Source: Methylobacter sp. S3L5C (GTDB lineage Bacteria > Pseudomonadota > Gammaproteobacteria > Methylococcales > Methylomonadaceae). From it: a stretch of 64,000 nucleotides of DNA. The position numbers were made by a program, and so were the translations under genes. A model generated the notes under the pieces. The model was given only the letters and a program-made list of their open reading frames with translations. It had not been told where the DNA came from and ran no database searches. The stretch covers positions 2,046,001 through 2,110,000 of the forward strand of contig NZ_CP076024.1 in assembly GCF_022788635.1 (NCBI RefSeq), read 5' to 3'. Positions 55,701 through 64,000 of the stretch are shown piece after piece (within the stretch, counting starts at the first letter, position 1; each line of letters opens with the position of its first letter).

Positions 55701-57482
55701 ATGGCCAAAGATAAAAAAAAACCGCTAGCGATCACTGAAGTTGTTTTACGTGATGCTCATCAATCCATCTTGGCTACTCGTTTACGTGTAGAAGATATGT
55801 TGCCGATTTGTGAAAAACTGGATCAGATAGGTTACTGGTCTATTGAATCGTGGGGTGGTGCTACTTTTGATGCTTGTATTCGTTATTTGGGCGAAGATCC
55901 TTGGGAAAGGTTGCGCTTGCTAAAAGCGGCCATGCCTAAAACGCAGCAGCAAATGTTGTTGAGGGGGCAAAATATTTTAGGTTATCGGCATTATGCCGAT
56001 GATGTGGTTGACAAATTTGTTGAGCGTTGTGCTGTCAACGGTATTGATGTTTTCCGTATCTTTGATGCCATGAATGACATGCGTAACATTGAACACGCGG
56101 TAAAAGCAGTACTCGCTACCGATGCCCATGCTCAAGGGACTATTTCTTACACGATCAGCCCGGTCCATACGCTGGATACGTGGGTCAATCTGGGCAAACA
56201 AATCGAAGATATGGGGGCGCACTCCATTTGTATTAAGGATATGGCTGGATTGCTTAAACCTTACGATGCCTTTGAGCTGGTCAGCCGCTTGAAAAAAAGC
56301 ACCAAAATCCCGATACATTTACATTGCCACGCAACCACCGGTTTAAGTGTAGCCAGCATTATCAAAGCGGTCGAAGCGGGCATAGATAATGTTGACACGG
56401 CCATTTCATCACTTAGCATGACTTACGGACATAGCGCTACCGAGACGATTGTCGCCAGCCTTGAAGGTACTGAGCGTGCTACCGGTTTGGATTTGGTAAA
56501 GCTGGAAGAAATTGCGCATTATTTCAGGGATATCCGGAAAAAATACGCACAATATGAAGGCAGTCTAAAAGGTGTCGATGGACGCATTCTGATTTCTCAA
56601 GTTCCTGGTGGCATGTTGACTAACATGGAAAGCCAGTTGAAAGAGCAGGGTGCTTCTGACAAGTTTGATGAAGTTATGCATGAAATACCTCGAGTCCGCG
56701 AAGATTTGGGATTTATTCCGCTGGTTACACCGACCTCTCAAATCGTGGGCACACAAGCCGTTATGAATGTGATGAACGGTGAGCGCTATAAAACCATTAC
56801 CAAAGAAACAGCCGGAGTACTGAAAGGCGAGTACGGTGCAACTCCTGCACCGGTAAACAAGCAATTGCAAGATAGGGTGCTGGAAGGTGCTCAGCCTATT
56901 ACTTGTCGTCCTGCTGATTTAATAGAGCCGGAAATGGACAAATTGATCGCCGATGTCCTGGAAAAAGCGAAAGCAGAAAATGTAAAGCTCGCTAAAAACA
57001 TTGAAGAAGATGCCTTAATCAATGGTATGTTTGCTCAAGTTGGGTGGAAGTTTCTGGTTAATCGTGGAAATCCTGCGGCATTTGAGGCGGCACCCGATGC
57101 AAAAGCTTTTGCAGAGGCCAATAATAGTGCGCCAAAAATAGCGACGACTGAGAGCGTTACTGAAACTTATGCCGTCAACGTGGATGGCAGAAATTTTAAC
57201 GTTACCGTAGGTCCTGTTGGTGCGCCACTCAATATTCAGCCTGCCGTTGTAGATAAAGGTATCGTTAACAGTGGTGCGATAGTTTATGCACCAATGGCTG
57301 GTAATATACTGAAAATCCTGGTTGATATTGGTAGTGAGGTTGTGGAAGGTGAGGTAGTGGTTGTTATGGAAGCGATGAAAATGGAGACCGAAGTCCGGTC
57401 TAAATTTTCAGGTATTGTTAGCGCAGTTCATATCAAGGAAGGCGGTGCAGTCGCTGGCGGTAATGCTTTGATTTCATTGTAA
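55701..57482 (+). CDS. oadA: oxaloacetate decarboxylase alpha subunit (biotin protein)
   Basis: 593 residues. The carboxyltransferase TIM barrel (1-300) starts [19 protein letters not shown] and includes [20 protein letters not shown] and [23 protein letters not shown] association domain follows, and a C-terminal biotinyl domain with [11 protein letters not shown], where the Lys carries biotin. It takes the carboxyl group of oxaloacetate to biotin, giving pyruvate. It forms the Na+ pump with OadB and OadG. A pyruvate carboxylase B subunit is the alternative, but the flanking oadG and oadB decide it. Confidence 0.95.
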   Translation: MAKDKKKPLAITEVVLRDAHQSILATRLRVEDMLPICEKLDQIGYWSIESWGGATFDACIRYLGEDPWERLRLLKAAMPKTQQQMLLRGQNILGYRHYADDVVDKFVERCAVNGIDVFRIFDAMNDMRNIEHAVKAVLATDAHAQGTISYTISPVHTLDTWVNLGKQIEDMGAHSICIKDMAGLLKPYDAFELVSRLKKSTKIPIHLHCHATTGLSVASIIKAVEAGIDNVDTAISSLSMTYGHSATETIVASLEGTERATGLDLVKLEEIAHYFRDIRKKYAQYEGSLKGVDGRILISQVPGGMLTNMESQLKEQGASDKFDEVMHEIPRVREDLGFIPLVTPTSQIVGTQAVMNVMNGERYKTITKETAGVLKGEYGATPAPVNKQLQDRVLEGAQPITCRPADLIEPEMDKLIADVLEKAKAENVKLAKNIEEDALINGMFAQVGWKFLVNRGNPAAFEAAPDAKAFAEANNSAPKIATTESVTETYAVNVDGRNFNVTVGPVGAPLNIQPAVVDKGIVNSGAIVYAPMAGNILKILVDIGSEVVEGEVVVVMEAMKMETEVRSKFSGIVSAVHIKEGGAVAGGNALISL

Positions 57483-57508
57483 TAACGGACACTATCAAGA
57501 GACATTTT

Positions 57509-58636
57509 ATGGAAAATCTGCTTTCACTCTGGCAAAGTACCGGTTTATATAATTTTACTGGTGGCCAGGCTTTTATGATGCTGGTTGGCTTTTTGTTATT
57601 GTTTCTGGCTATTAAGAAAGGTTTTGAACCTTTACTGTTATTGCCAATAGGCTTTGGCGCTATTTTAAGTAACATTCCGGTTGCCGGTATTGCCGAAGAA
57701 GGCGGTCTTTTATACTACCTTTATTTTGGTATCAAAACCGGGATATTCCCGTTGCTTATTTTTATGGGTGTCGGGGCAATGACTGATTTTGGTCCCATGC
57801 TCGCAAATCCCAAAACTCTCTTGTTAGGTGCTGCTGCACAATTCGGTATTTTTGCTTCGTTGTTGGGTGCGTTGGCGCTTAATATCATACCCGGATTGGA
57901 ATTCAGTTTAAGAGATGCTGCTGCCATTGGTATTATTGGTGGTGCTGATGGCCCTACCGCTATTTATGTAGCCTCAAAATTGGCCCCGGATTTATTGGGA
58001 GCCATTGCCGTAGCTGCTTATTCTTATATGGCGTTGGTGCCTTTAATTCAGCCGCCGATCATGCGGGCTTTAACGACAGAAGACGAGCGCAAAATTGAAA
58101 TGAAGCAAATGCGTGCGGTCAGCAAAACGGAAAAAATTATTTTTCCCTTAATGTTGTTGGTTCTTTCCATCTTGTTGCTGCCGTCTGCTACGCCCCTGAT
58201 TGGTATGTTTGCGCTGGGTAATTTGATGAATTCTTGTGGTGTTGTTGAGCGCTTGAGTCAAACGGCACAAAACGAATTGATCAATATTGTCACTATTTTT
58301 TTGGGGCTGGCAGTAGGCTCAAAATTGAGCGCAGAAGCTTTCTTGCAAATTGAAACACTGGGTATCCTGGCTTTGGGTGCGGTGGCTTTTTCTATTGGTA
58401 CCGCTACCGGTGTTATCATGGCAAAAATCATGAATAAATTCAGTGATACGCCGATTAATCCATTAATTGGTGCTGCCGGCGTATCTGCAGTCCCTATGTC
58501 TGCGAGGGTTGTCAATAAGGTAGGGCTGGAGAGTAATCCACATAATTTCTTGTTGATGCACGCCATGGGCCCTAATGTTGCCGGTGTCATTGGTTCAGCG
58601 GTAGCTGCCGGGGTTTTACTCAGTTTGGTTAAGTAA
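57509..58636 (+). CDS. oadB: oxaloacetate decarboxylase beta subunit (sodium pump)
   Basis: 375 residues of integral membrane protein with about ten helices. Conserved segments are [21 protein letters not shown] (Na+-site Asp), [20 protein letters not shown], and [20 protein letters not shown]. It decarboxylates carboxybiotin and exports Na+ ions while consuming a proton. It belongs to the shorter OadB/GcdB class. It is followed by a strong hairpin (58662-58696), ending the operon. Confidence 0.95.
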   Translation: MENLLSLWQSTGLYNFTGGQAFMMLVGFLLLFLAIKKGFEPLLLLPIGFGAILSNIPVAGIAEEGGLLYYLYFGIKTGIFPLLIFMGVGAMTDFGPMLANPKTLLLGAAAQFGIFASLLGALALNIIPGLEFSLRDAAAIGIIGGADGPTAIYVASKLAPDLLGAIAVAAYSYMALVPLIQPPIMRALTTEDERKIEMKQMRAVSKTEKIIFPLMLLVLSILLLPSATPLIGMFALGNLMNSCGVVERLSQTAQNELINIVTIFLGLAVGSKLSAEAFLQIETLGILALGAVAFSIGTATGVIMAKIMNKFSDTPINPLIGAAGVSAVPMSARVVNKVGLESNPHNFLLMHAMGPNVAGVIGSAVAAGVLLSLVK

Positions 58637-58661
58637 ATTTACGCACTATTTAGTTTGATAG

Positions 58662-58696
58662 TCATTAATCCCGCTCGCCATGAACGGGATTAATGA
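58662..58696 (+). terminator. 12-bp perfect hairpin after oadB
   Basis: TCATTAATCCCG (58662-58673) is the exact reverse complement of CGGGATTAATGA (58685-58696), with an 11-nt loop. There is no immediate T-run. It is 25 bp after the oadB stop and probably ends or stabilises the oad message. Confidence 0.65.
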
Positions 58697-58791
58697 TAGA
58701 TTAATGGTACTTTTTGGATAATCTCACCCGCGTATATTTACGCTCACGCTAGCTTATTTTTATACGCCAGAAATTTTGAGGATATAAAGAC

Positions 58792-59556
58792 ATGCTGGAC
58801 ATCTTACAAATCCCTGTTTTAACTGATAACTATATTTATCTGCTTCACGACCCGGTATCGGGAGAAACTGCCGTCGTTGATCCTGCTCTTGCACAACCGG
58901 TTTTGAATGTTCTTGATGAAAAAGGCTGGCGTCTTACTTATATTTTAAATACCCATCATCATTGGGATCATGTGGGTGGTAATCTCAAGCTTAAGCAAAA
59001 AACCGGCTGCCAAATTATTGCTGCACAAGCAGACCGGGAGCGAATTCCTGGAATTGACAGGGGCGTTAGTGAAAACGATATCATTTCACTGGGTCAGCAT
59101 CAGACCAAGGTTATTGCAACACCAGGTCATACCAGTGCGCATATTGTTTATCATTTTGCCAAAGATGGGGCGCTGTTTTGCGGGGATACTTTATTTGTTA
59201 TGGGTTGCGGTCGGTTATTTGAGGGAACATCTGAGCAAATGTGGACTTCATTACAAAAATTAAAGGCTTTGCCATCAGCAACCCAAATTTATTGCACCCA
59301 CGAATACACCCAGGCAAATGGACAGTTTGCTTTAAGCGTTGAACCAGATAATAAGTACACACAGAAAAAAATGCTTGAAGTGGCGCAATTGAGATTGATG
59401 AATCAATCCACAGTGCCTTCGACTATCGGGGAAGAAAGGGCAACCAATCCGTTTTTTAGGGAAGACAGTCTCAGTATACAAAAAAAACTGGGGTTGGAAG
59501 GGCAATCATCGGTAAGTGTCTTTACAGAGCTACGGAAACGTAAAGATTCGTTTTAA
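58792..59556 (+). CDS. gloB: hydroxyacylglutathione hydrolase (glyoxalase II)
   Basis: 254 residues. The metallo-beta-lactamase domain has the metal motif THHHWDHVGG near residue 53, ATPGHTSAHIVY, CGDTLF and THEYTQAN. A C-terminal helical domain typical of GloB carries the substrate-binding KYTQKKM and ends RKRKDSF. It hydrolyses S-lactoylglutathione in methylglyoxal detoxification. The length matches E. coli GloB (251). It is convergent with lysS across a repeat hairpin. Confidence 0.94.
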   Translation: MLDILQIPVLTDNYIYLLHDPVSGETAVVDPALAQPVLNVLDEKGWRLTYILNTHHHWDHVGGNLKLKQKTGCQIIAAQADRERIPGIDRGVSENDIISLGQHQTKVIATPGHTSAHIVYHFAKDGALFCGDTLFVMGCGRLFEGTSEQMWTSLQKLKALPSATQIYCTHEYTQANGQFALSVEPDNKYTQKKMLEVAQLRLMNQSTVPSTIGEERATNPFFREDSLSIQKKLGLEGQSSVSVFTELRKRKDSF

Positions 59557-59561
59557 GTAGA

Positions 59562-59634
59562 ATGGGTAGAGCAACGCGAAACCCATAACATCGGTGGTTG
59601 ATTTAGATGGGTTTCGGCTATCACCTCTACCCAT
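59562..59634. repeat. long imperfect hairpin between convergent gloB and lysS
   Basis: ATGGGTAGAG (59562-59571) pairs with 59625-59634, and CGAAACCCA (59577-59585) pairs with TGGGTTTCG (59608-59616). Together they form a long hairpin with an internal loop. It resembles dispersed GGGT-AGCGAAACCC repeats of Gammaproteobacteria and probably blocks read-through from both genes. Confidence 0.7.
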
Positions 59635-59656
59635 CTAACTGTTAGTATGGAAAATG

Positions 59657-61156
59657 TTAGCCTTTAGGTCGCATATGCGGGAACAATAATACATCACGAA
59701 TTGACGGCGCATCCGTAAACAACATCACCAGACGATCAATACCAATGCCTTCGCCTGCTGTTGGCGGCATGCCGTGTTCCAGCGCGACGATATAATCGGC
59801 GTCAAAATGCATGGCTTCATCATCACCGGCTTCTTTTTCTTCCACTTGTTTTTGGAAGCGCGCAGCCTGGTCTTCAGCATCATTTAACTCGGTAAAACCG
59901 TTGGCAATTTCACGGCCGCCGACAAAAAATTCAAAGCGATCGGTCACATGCGGGTTGTCGTCATTACGTCGTGCCAGTGGCGATACTTCAACGGGATAGG
60001 CGGTAATAAAGGTCGGATTCATCAAACGACTTTCTACCGTTTTTTCAAAAATCTCGATTTGTACTTTACCTAAACCGTAACCTTCCTTAACAGGAATATG
60101 CAGATTTTCAGCAACTTTAACGGCTGCTTCACGAGTTTCAAGATTACTGGCGCTCAGGTCAGGGTTGAAGTGCAGGATTGACTCAACTACCGTCATGCGA
60201 TCAAAAGGCTTACCAAAATCGTATTGCTCGCCCTGATAAGTCACCTCTGTTTGACCAAGAACTTCTATGGCAATACCGCGTAACATCTCTTCGGTTAAAT
60301 CCATTAAGTCCTGATATTCAGCGTACGCCTGATAAAACTCCAACATGGTAAATTCAGGGTTATGACGTGTTGATAAACCTTCATTTCTAAAGTTACGATT
60401 AATTTCAAATACCCGTTCAAAACCACCGACAACCAGGCGTTTCAAATATAACTCAGGGGCGATACGCAAAAACATATCCATGTCCAGTGCGTTATGAAAG
60501 GTCGTAAAAGGTCTTGCCGTTGCTCCGCCCGGAATTACCTGCATCATGGGCGTTTCAACTTCCAGAAATTGACGTTCAATCAGGAACTGACGTATATAGG
60601 CAACGACTTTTGAGCGTATCAGAAACGTATTGCGCGATTGCTCGCTCATAATCAAATCCAGATAACGCTGCCGGTATTTGATTTCCTGATCGGCAATGCC
60701 ATGAAACTTTTCAGGCAATGGACGCAAAGCTTTGGTTAACAAACGAATATCGTCAACCTTAATACTAAGTTCACCAGTTTGGGTGACAAACAATACTCCT
60801 TCTGCACCGATAATATCGCCAATATCCCATTTTTTAAACTGTTCGTTATAAAAGCCTTCAGGTAAAGTGTCTCTGGTGACATAAAGCTGAATTTTGCCGG
60901 ACATATCCTGAATATGCGCAAAACTGGCTTTGCCCATTACCCTGCGAGTCATAATCCTGCCTGCCAGTTTTACCCTGACGGGATCTGCTTCCAGTTGTTC
61001 TTTTGTTTTTTCGCCGTATTCGGCTAACAGCTCACCGGCAACGACATTGCGGCGAAAATCAGTAGGGAAAGGGATGCCGCCATTGGCACGCAACTCATTT
61101 AATTTGCTGCGGCGTTGTTTAATTTGTTCTTGTTCGTCTTGTTGAATTTCTGACAT
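59657..61156 (-). CDS. lysS: lysyl-tRNA synthetase (class II)
   Basis: 499 residues. An N-terminal OB-fold tRNA-binding domain ([19 protein letters not shown]) leads to the class II core with [21 protein letters not shown] (motif 1), [28 protein letters not shown] (motif 2, shown in parts), and [14 protein letters not shown] (motif 3). Charges tRNA-Lys. It follows prfB on the same strand, the conserved prfB-lysS pair, with a 178-bp gap. Confidence 0.96.
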   Translation of the reverse strand: MSEIQQDEQEQIKQRRSKLNELRANGGIPFPTDFRRNVVAGELLAEYGEKTKEQLEADPVRVKLAGRIMTRRVMGKASFAHIQDMSGKIQLYVTRDTLPEGFYNEQFKKWDIGDIIGAEGVLFVTQTGELSIKVDDIRLLTKALRPLPEKFHGIADQEIKYRQRYLDLIMSEQSRNTFLIRSKVVAYIRQFLIERQFLEVETPMMQVIPGGATARPFTTFHNALDMDMFLRIAPELYLKRLVVGGFERVFEINRNFRNEGLSTRHNPEFTMLEFYQAYAEYQDLMDLTEEMLRGIAIEVLGQTEVTYQGEQYDFGKPFDRMTVVESILHFNPDLSASNLETREAAVKVAENLHIPVKEGYGLGKVQIEIFEKTVESRLMNPTFITAYPVEVSPLARRNDDNPHVTDRFEFFVGGREIANGFTELNDAEDQAARFQKQVEEKEAGDDEAMHFDADYIVALEHGMPPTAGEGIGIDRLVMLFTDAPSIRDVLLFPHMRPKG

Positions 61157-61334
61157 GGTTTTTAGGTATCAAAATAATAGAATTAAAAAATGTTCGTTCT
61201 TCATTACTTTCGCGATGCAAGAGCACGGCGGCGAGAAAATTGTTGTTTACAGAATGGGCGGATTTAAGTGCGTGGCATGATTCACGATTAATGTGCATCA
61301 AAGCGATCAGTCTGTCTTGTAAAGTGATATCGGC

Positions 61335-62433
61335 CTACAACCCGCTCTTCAAACTGGCTTCAATAAACTGATCCAGATCGCCATCCAAAACGGCTTGGGT
61401 ATTACCTGTTTCCACACCGGTGCGTAAATCCTTAATACGTGATTGGTCCAGTACATAAGAACGGATTTGACTGCCCCAGCCGATATCGGATTTGGTATCT
61501 TCCAAGGCTTGAGCTGATTCACTGCGTTTGCGCATTTCCAGTTCATATAATTTGGCTTTTAATTGCTTCATCGCAGTGGCACGATTTTTATGCTGCGAGC
61601 GATCGCTTTGGCATTGCACAACAATTCCGGTTGGGTTATGAGTCATACGCACGGCGGATTCGGTTTTGTTAATATGCTGGCCACCAGCGCCGCTGGCACG
61701 ATAAACATCGACGCGCACATCGGCTGGATTAATGTCGATGTCAATATCATCATCAATTTCCGGCGATACAAACACTGAAGCAAAAGAAGTGTGACGTCGG
61801 TTGCCTGAGTCGAAGGGTGATTTTCTAACGAGACGATGAACACCGGTTTCGGTGCGCAACCAGCCAAAGGCGTATTCACCTTCAAAGCGAATAGTGGCAC
61901 TTTTAATGCCCGCAACATCGCCTTGTGATTCTTCAATGAGTTCTGTTTTAAAGCCTTTGCGCTCACCCCAGCGTAAAAACATCCGCTCAATTATCGAGGC
62001 CCAGTCTTGTGCTTCTGTCCCGCCGGAACCCGACTGTATATCCAAAAAGGCATTGTTGGGGTCCATTTCACCTGAAAACATGCGTCGAAATTCAAGGGCG
62101 GTCACCCTTTTTTCGAAATAGGCCAAATCATTAATAACGGTATCAACGGTTTCTTCATCATCTTCGTCAATTGCCATCATCAGCAATTCTTCGGCATCTG
62201 CCAAGCCGCGTTCCAGGTCATTAATGGTATTAACAATAACTTCCAGTTGCCCGCGTTCTTTCCCTAATGTTTGAGCCAGTTCAGGATTATCCCAAATTTT
62301 GGGATTTTCAAGTTCCAGTAATACTTCGACCAAGCGTTCATGCTTTACATCAAAGTCAAAGATACCTCCTAAGGGCATCACCACGGGTTTTTAGGTCAGC
62401 TATTTTATTTTTAATCGGGTTTATTTCTTGCAT
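61335..62433 (-). CDS. prfB: peptide chain release factor 2, expressed by programmed +1 frameshift
   Basis: From ATG at 62433 the zero frame reads 25 codons ending RRYL and meets TGA at 62358-62356. The slip sequence CTTTGAC (62361-62355) sits 3 nt after AGGAGG (62370-62365), an internal Shine-Dalgarno that drives the +1 shift; the shifted frame continues [11 protein letters not shown] to the stop at 61335. The full product is 365 residues, exactly the E. coli RF2 length. SPF (RKSPFDSG) is the UGA/UAA recognition tripeptide and GGQ ([11 protein letters not shown]) the hydrolysis motif. RF2 thus regulates its own synthesis, because the frameshift is favoured when RF2 is scarce. Downstream lies lysS. 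Confidence 0.96.
62355..62370 (-). promoter_or_regulatory. prfB programmed +1 frameshift site
   Basis: On the minus strand AGGAGG, TAT, then CTTTGAC: the stimulatory Shine-Dalgarno-like element, the 3-nt spacer and the CTT slippery codon before the TGA stop. The arrangement and spacing match the E. coli prfB site (AGGGGG-TAT-CTTTGAC), with a slightly stronger SD match. Confidence 0.95.
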
Positions 62434-62644
62434 GGGGGTATTTTAACCAATGACAATCGATAACAAGCGTTACATAAAGAACACTGATCGATGAAAACTT
62501 TAAAAAGAGGTTGATTATAAACCATAAGCCGGTTGGGTTCATGCAGAACTTGGCAATAGAAAACATTTAATAATTAATTCAATAGATTATCAGCCTGCGA
62601 TGGTTTTTAATTGTAAATTGAGATGAACAGGTTTTTGTCGCAGC

Positions 62645-62673
62645 TTGAAAAATCGGCTCCCTACATCTTTAAT
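62645..62673 (+). promoter_or_regulatory. candidate sigma-70 promoter for the parA-like gene
   Basis: TTGAAA (62645-62650), a 17-bp spacer and TTTAAT (62668-62673) give a predicted transcript start near 62680, just before the possible ATG at 62696 and about 115 bp before the preferred ATG at 62795. Confidence 0.35.
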
Positions 62674-62794
62674 TTAAGATAAAATACAAAGATAAATGCG
62701 ATCCATGAGCAAATTTATTAAGAACTACCAAGCTAATAGCAGTAGTTTGTTCGGTAAGTTTTTCCAAACAGATTCATTAACACAGGAATATACG

Positions 62795-63541
62795 ATGAAG
62801 ATAGTGGCTTTGTACAGCATCAAAGGTGGTGTTGGTAAAACCTCAAGCGCAGTCAATTTGGCGTTTATTTCTGCGTGTAAAGGTTATCGTACATTGGTTT
62901 GGGATTTGGATCCACAGGGAGCCAGTAGCTATTATTTTCGTATCAAGCCCAAGTTAAAAGGCGGCAGTAAAGATTTAATTGCCGGCAAACGTGATCTGGA
63001 AGGGCTGATTAAAGGGACTGATTTTGAAAATCTGGATTTGTTACCGGCAGATTTTTCTTTCAGAAATCTGGATTTGGTTTTGGATACCAAGAAAAAACCG
63101 ACCCAACAACTTAAAAAATTGCTTAAGCCGCTAGCAGCAGAGTATGATTTTATTTTTTTGGATTGTCCGCCCAATATTTCCTTATTATCAGAAGCCGTGT
63201 TTGAAGCGGCTGATATTTTAATGTCGCCCATTATTCCTACTACATTATCTTTAAGAACACTTGAGCAATTAAAAGAATTTATTAAAGATAATAAATTGGA
63301 TAATCTGGTATTGATCCCGTTTTTCTCTATGGCCGATCGTCGTAAAAACATGCACAAGGACATTATGGAAAATTTGGCTCAAAGTCATCCGGAAATTTTA
63401 AATACCGCGATTCCTTACTCCAGTGATATTGAACGTATGGGACTGGAACGTATGCCGTTGGGTGGTTTTATCAATAAAAGTCGCTCTACCGAGGCTTATA
63501 ATGATTTGTGGCAGGAAATGATGGATCGCGTTGGTGGATAA
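62795..63541 (+). CDS. orphan ParA-family ATPase
   Basis: 248 residues from ATG 62795, which has AGGA 7 bp upstream. The frame is open to an ATG at 62696, which would add 33 polar residues before the P-loop. The deviant Walker A YSIKGGVGKTSSAVNL, VWDLDPQGASSYYF (A') and IFLDCPPNISLLS (Walker B) are those of ParA/MinD ATPases. No ParB, replication or chemotaxis gene is adjacent. Such orphan ParA-like proteins position or partition cellular cargo, and the cargo here is unknown. It is followed after 24 bp by dtd, possibly cotranscribed. Confidence 0.83.
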   Translation: MKIVALYSIKGGVGKTSSAVNLAFISACKGYRTLVWDLDPQGASSYYFRIKPKLKGGSKDLIAGKRDLEGLIKGTDFENLDLLPADFSFRNLDLVLDTKKKPTQQLKKLLKPLAAEYDFIFLDCPPNISLLSEAVFEAADILMSPIIPTTLSLRTLEQLKEFIKDNKLDNLVLIPFFSMADRRKNMHKDIMENLAQSHPEILNTAIPYSSDIERMGLERMPLGGFINKSRSTEAYNDLWQEMMDRVGG

Positions 63542-63565
63542 GCGGCCAAAATCAGCCGAGCCGTT

Positions 63566-64000
63566 ATGATCTCAATTATTCAACGGGTAACCACAGCAAA
63601 AGTCACTGTCAATAACCAAGACATAGGCTGGATAGCGACGGGAATTATGGCGCTGGTGGCTGTAGAAAAAGAAGATAGCCAAAAAGATGCCGAACGGTTG
63701 CTGGAGCGTATCCTTAATTATCGGATTTTTGCTGACGATAATGACCGTATGAATCTCAGTTTAAGAGATATCAATGGCGGTTTGTTACTGATCCCGCAGT
63801 TTACCTTGGCAGCAGATACCCAGACAGGTAATCGGCCAAGTTTTATTTCCGCAGCTGCACCGGAAAAAGGCCGGGAACTGTTTGGTTATCTGCAAGATTT
63901 TGCGACAACAACGTATTCCAATGTCCAGTTTGGTGAGTTTGGTGCCGATATGCAGGTATCGCTGATCAATAATGGTCCTGTCACTTTTACTCTGAGAACA
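63566..64000 (+). CDS. dtd: D-aminoacyl-tRNA deacylase, 3' end cut by window edge
   Basis: From ATG at 63566 the frame runs 145 codons to the last base of the window without a stop. MISIIQRVTTAKVTV opens the protein, LLLIPQFTLAADT holds the SQxxL-equivalent site (here PQFTL), and INNGPVTFTL near the end carries the catalytic Thr loop. Dtd removes D-amino acids from mischarged tRNAs. E. coli Dtd is 145 residues, so the gene is essentially complete. It follows the orphan ParA gene by 24 bp. Confidence 0.93.
   Translation, partial: MISIIQRVTTAKVTVNNQDIGWIATGIMALVAVEKEDSQKDAERLLERILNYRIFADDNDRMNLSLRDINGGLLLIPQFTLAADTQTGNRPSFISAAAPEKGRELFGYLQDFATTTYSNVQFGEFGADMQVSLINNGPVTFTLRT

Noticed and set aside
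61335-62384. prfB as a 349-residue protein starting at 62384, or as a frameshift pseudogene
   Set aside because: The canonical SD-CTTTGAC site and a matching leader show programmed frameshifting and a 365-residue product.

Overview
This is a contiguous, gene-dense chromosomal segment of a gammaproteobacterium. Moderate AT-richness and gene content fit a methanotroph-type member of the Methylococcales: a PEP-CTERM protein ending in a VPIPAAAWLF-type anchor, Na+-pumping OadGAB, NhaD, biosynthetic SpeA/SpeE, and dispersed GTAGGG/CCACAGATTCACAGATT-type repeats. That lineage is an inference; no methane oxidation gene lies in the window. Several blocks keep Gammaproteobacteria gene order: arsC-wrbA-DUF2069-hda, tgt-yajC-secD-secF, ndk-rlmN-pilW-hisS-yfgM-bamB-der, and prfB-lysS.

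Layout. 1-2940 (minus): tight five-gene operon arsC-like, wrbA, DUF2069, hda, panE (cut by the window edge). 3085-5214 (plus): ubiA and a lone nirJ-like radical SAM gene. 5606-8516: a metallo-beta-lactamase-fold lipoprotein facing a PEP-CTERM/nidogen-like secreted protein. 8855-11741: an unrecognised two-gene operon, a four-segment membrane protein overlapping a long Gln-rich coiled-coil protein with a 294-bp tandem duplication. 11893-18675 (minus): a TonB-dependent receptor followed by an accessory stretch with vapB and a broken vapC, a CWC-DUF5522 fusion, a DUF1186/SEC-C protein, a secreted 11-residue-repeat protein, three unrecognised small proteins and an aldose-1-epimerase-like protein. 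18952-26406 (mostly minus): tRNA-Arg(CCG), rep, phoH-like, comM, ubiK, speE, plus one small exported protein on the plus strand. 26492-38710 (plus): speA, an HIBADH-type reductase, an NdvB-like GH17-GT2 glucan enzyme behind a strongly structured leader, class I fumarase, htpG, a CPA2 antiporter and a DedA protein. 38813-42279 (minus): kup and nhaD. 42840-59556 (plus): tgt-yajC-secD-secF, ndk to der, tpx, oadGAB, gloB. 59657-62433 (minus): lysS and prfB, the latter with the classic programmed +1 frameshift. 62795-64000 (plus): an orphan ParA ATPase and dtd (stop codon outside the window).

How the genes fit together. Protein synthesis and export dominate (secDF-yajC, bamB, yfgM, hisS, lysS, prfB, tgt, rlmN, der, dtd). 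Ion homeostasis is concentrated at 36-42 kb (CPA2 antiporter, Kup, NhaD) and is joined by the OadGAB sodium pump at 55-58 kb. Polyamine synthesis is encoded by divergent speE and speA.

The least explained items are the 8855-11741 operon, the 124-nt branched fold before the glucan enzyme (29344-29467), a 149-bp MITE-like element with 17-bp terminal inverted repeats and a 9-bp target duplication (42500-42648), an orphan plus-strand terminator between phoH and rep suggesting an unannotated small RNA, and the small-gene stretch at 14.2-18.7 kb. I found no CRISPR array, rRNA, intact transposase or prophage.
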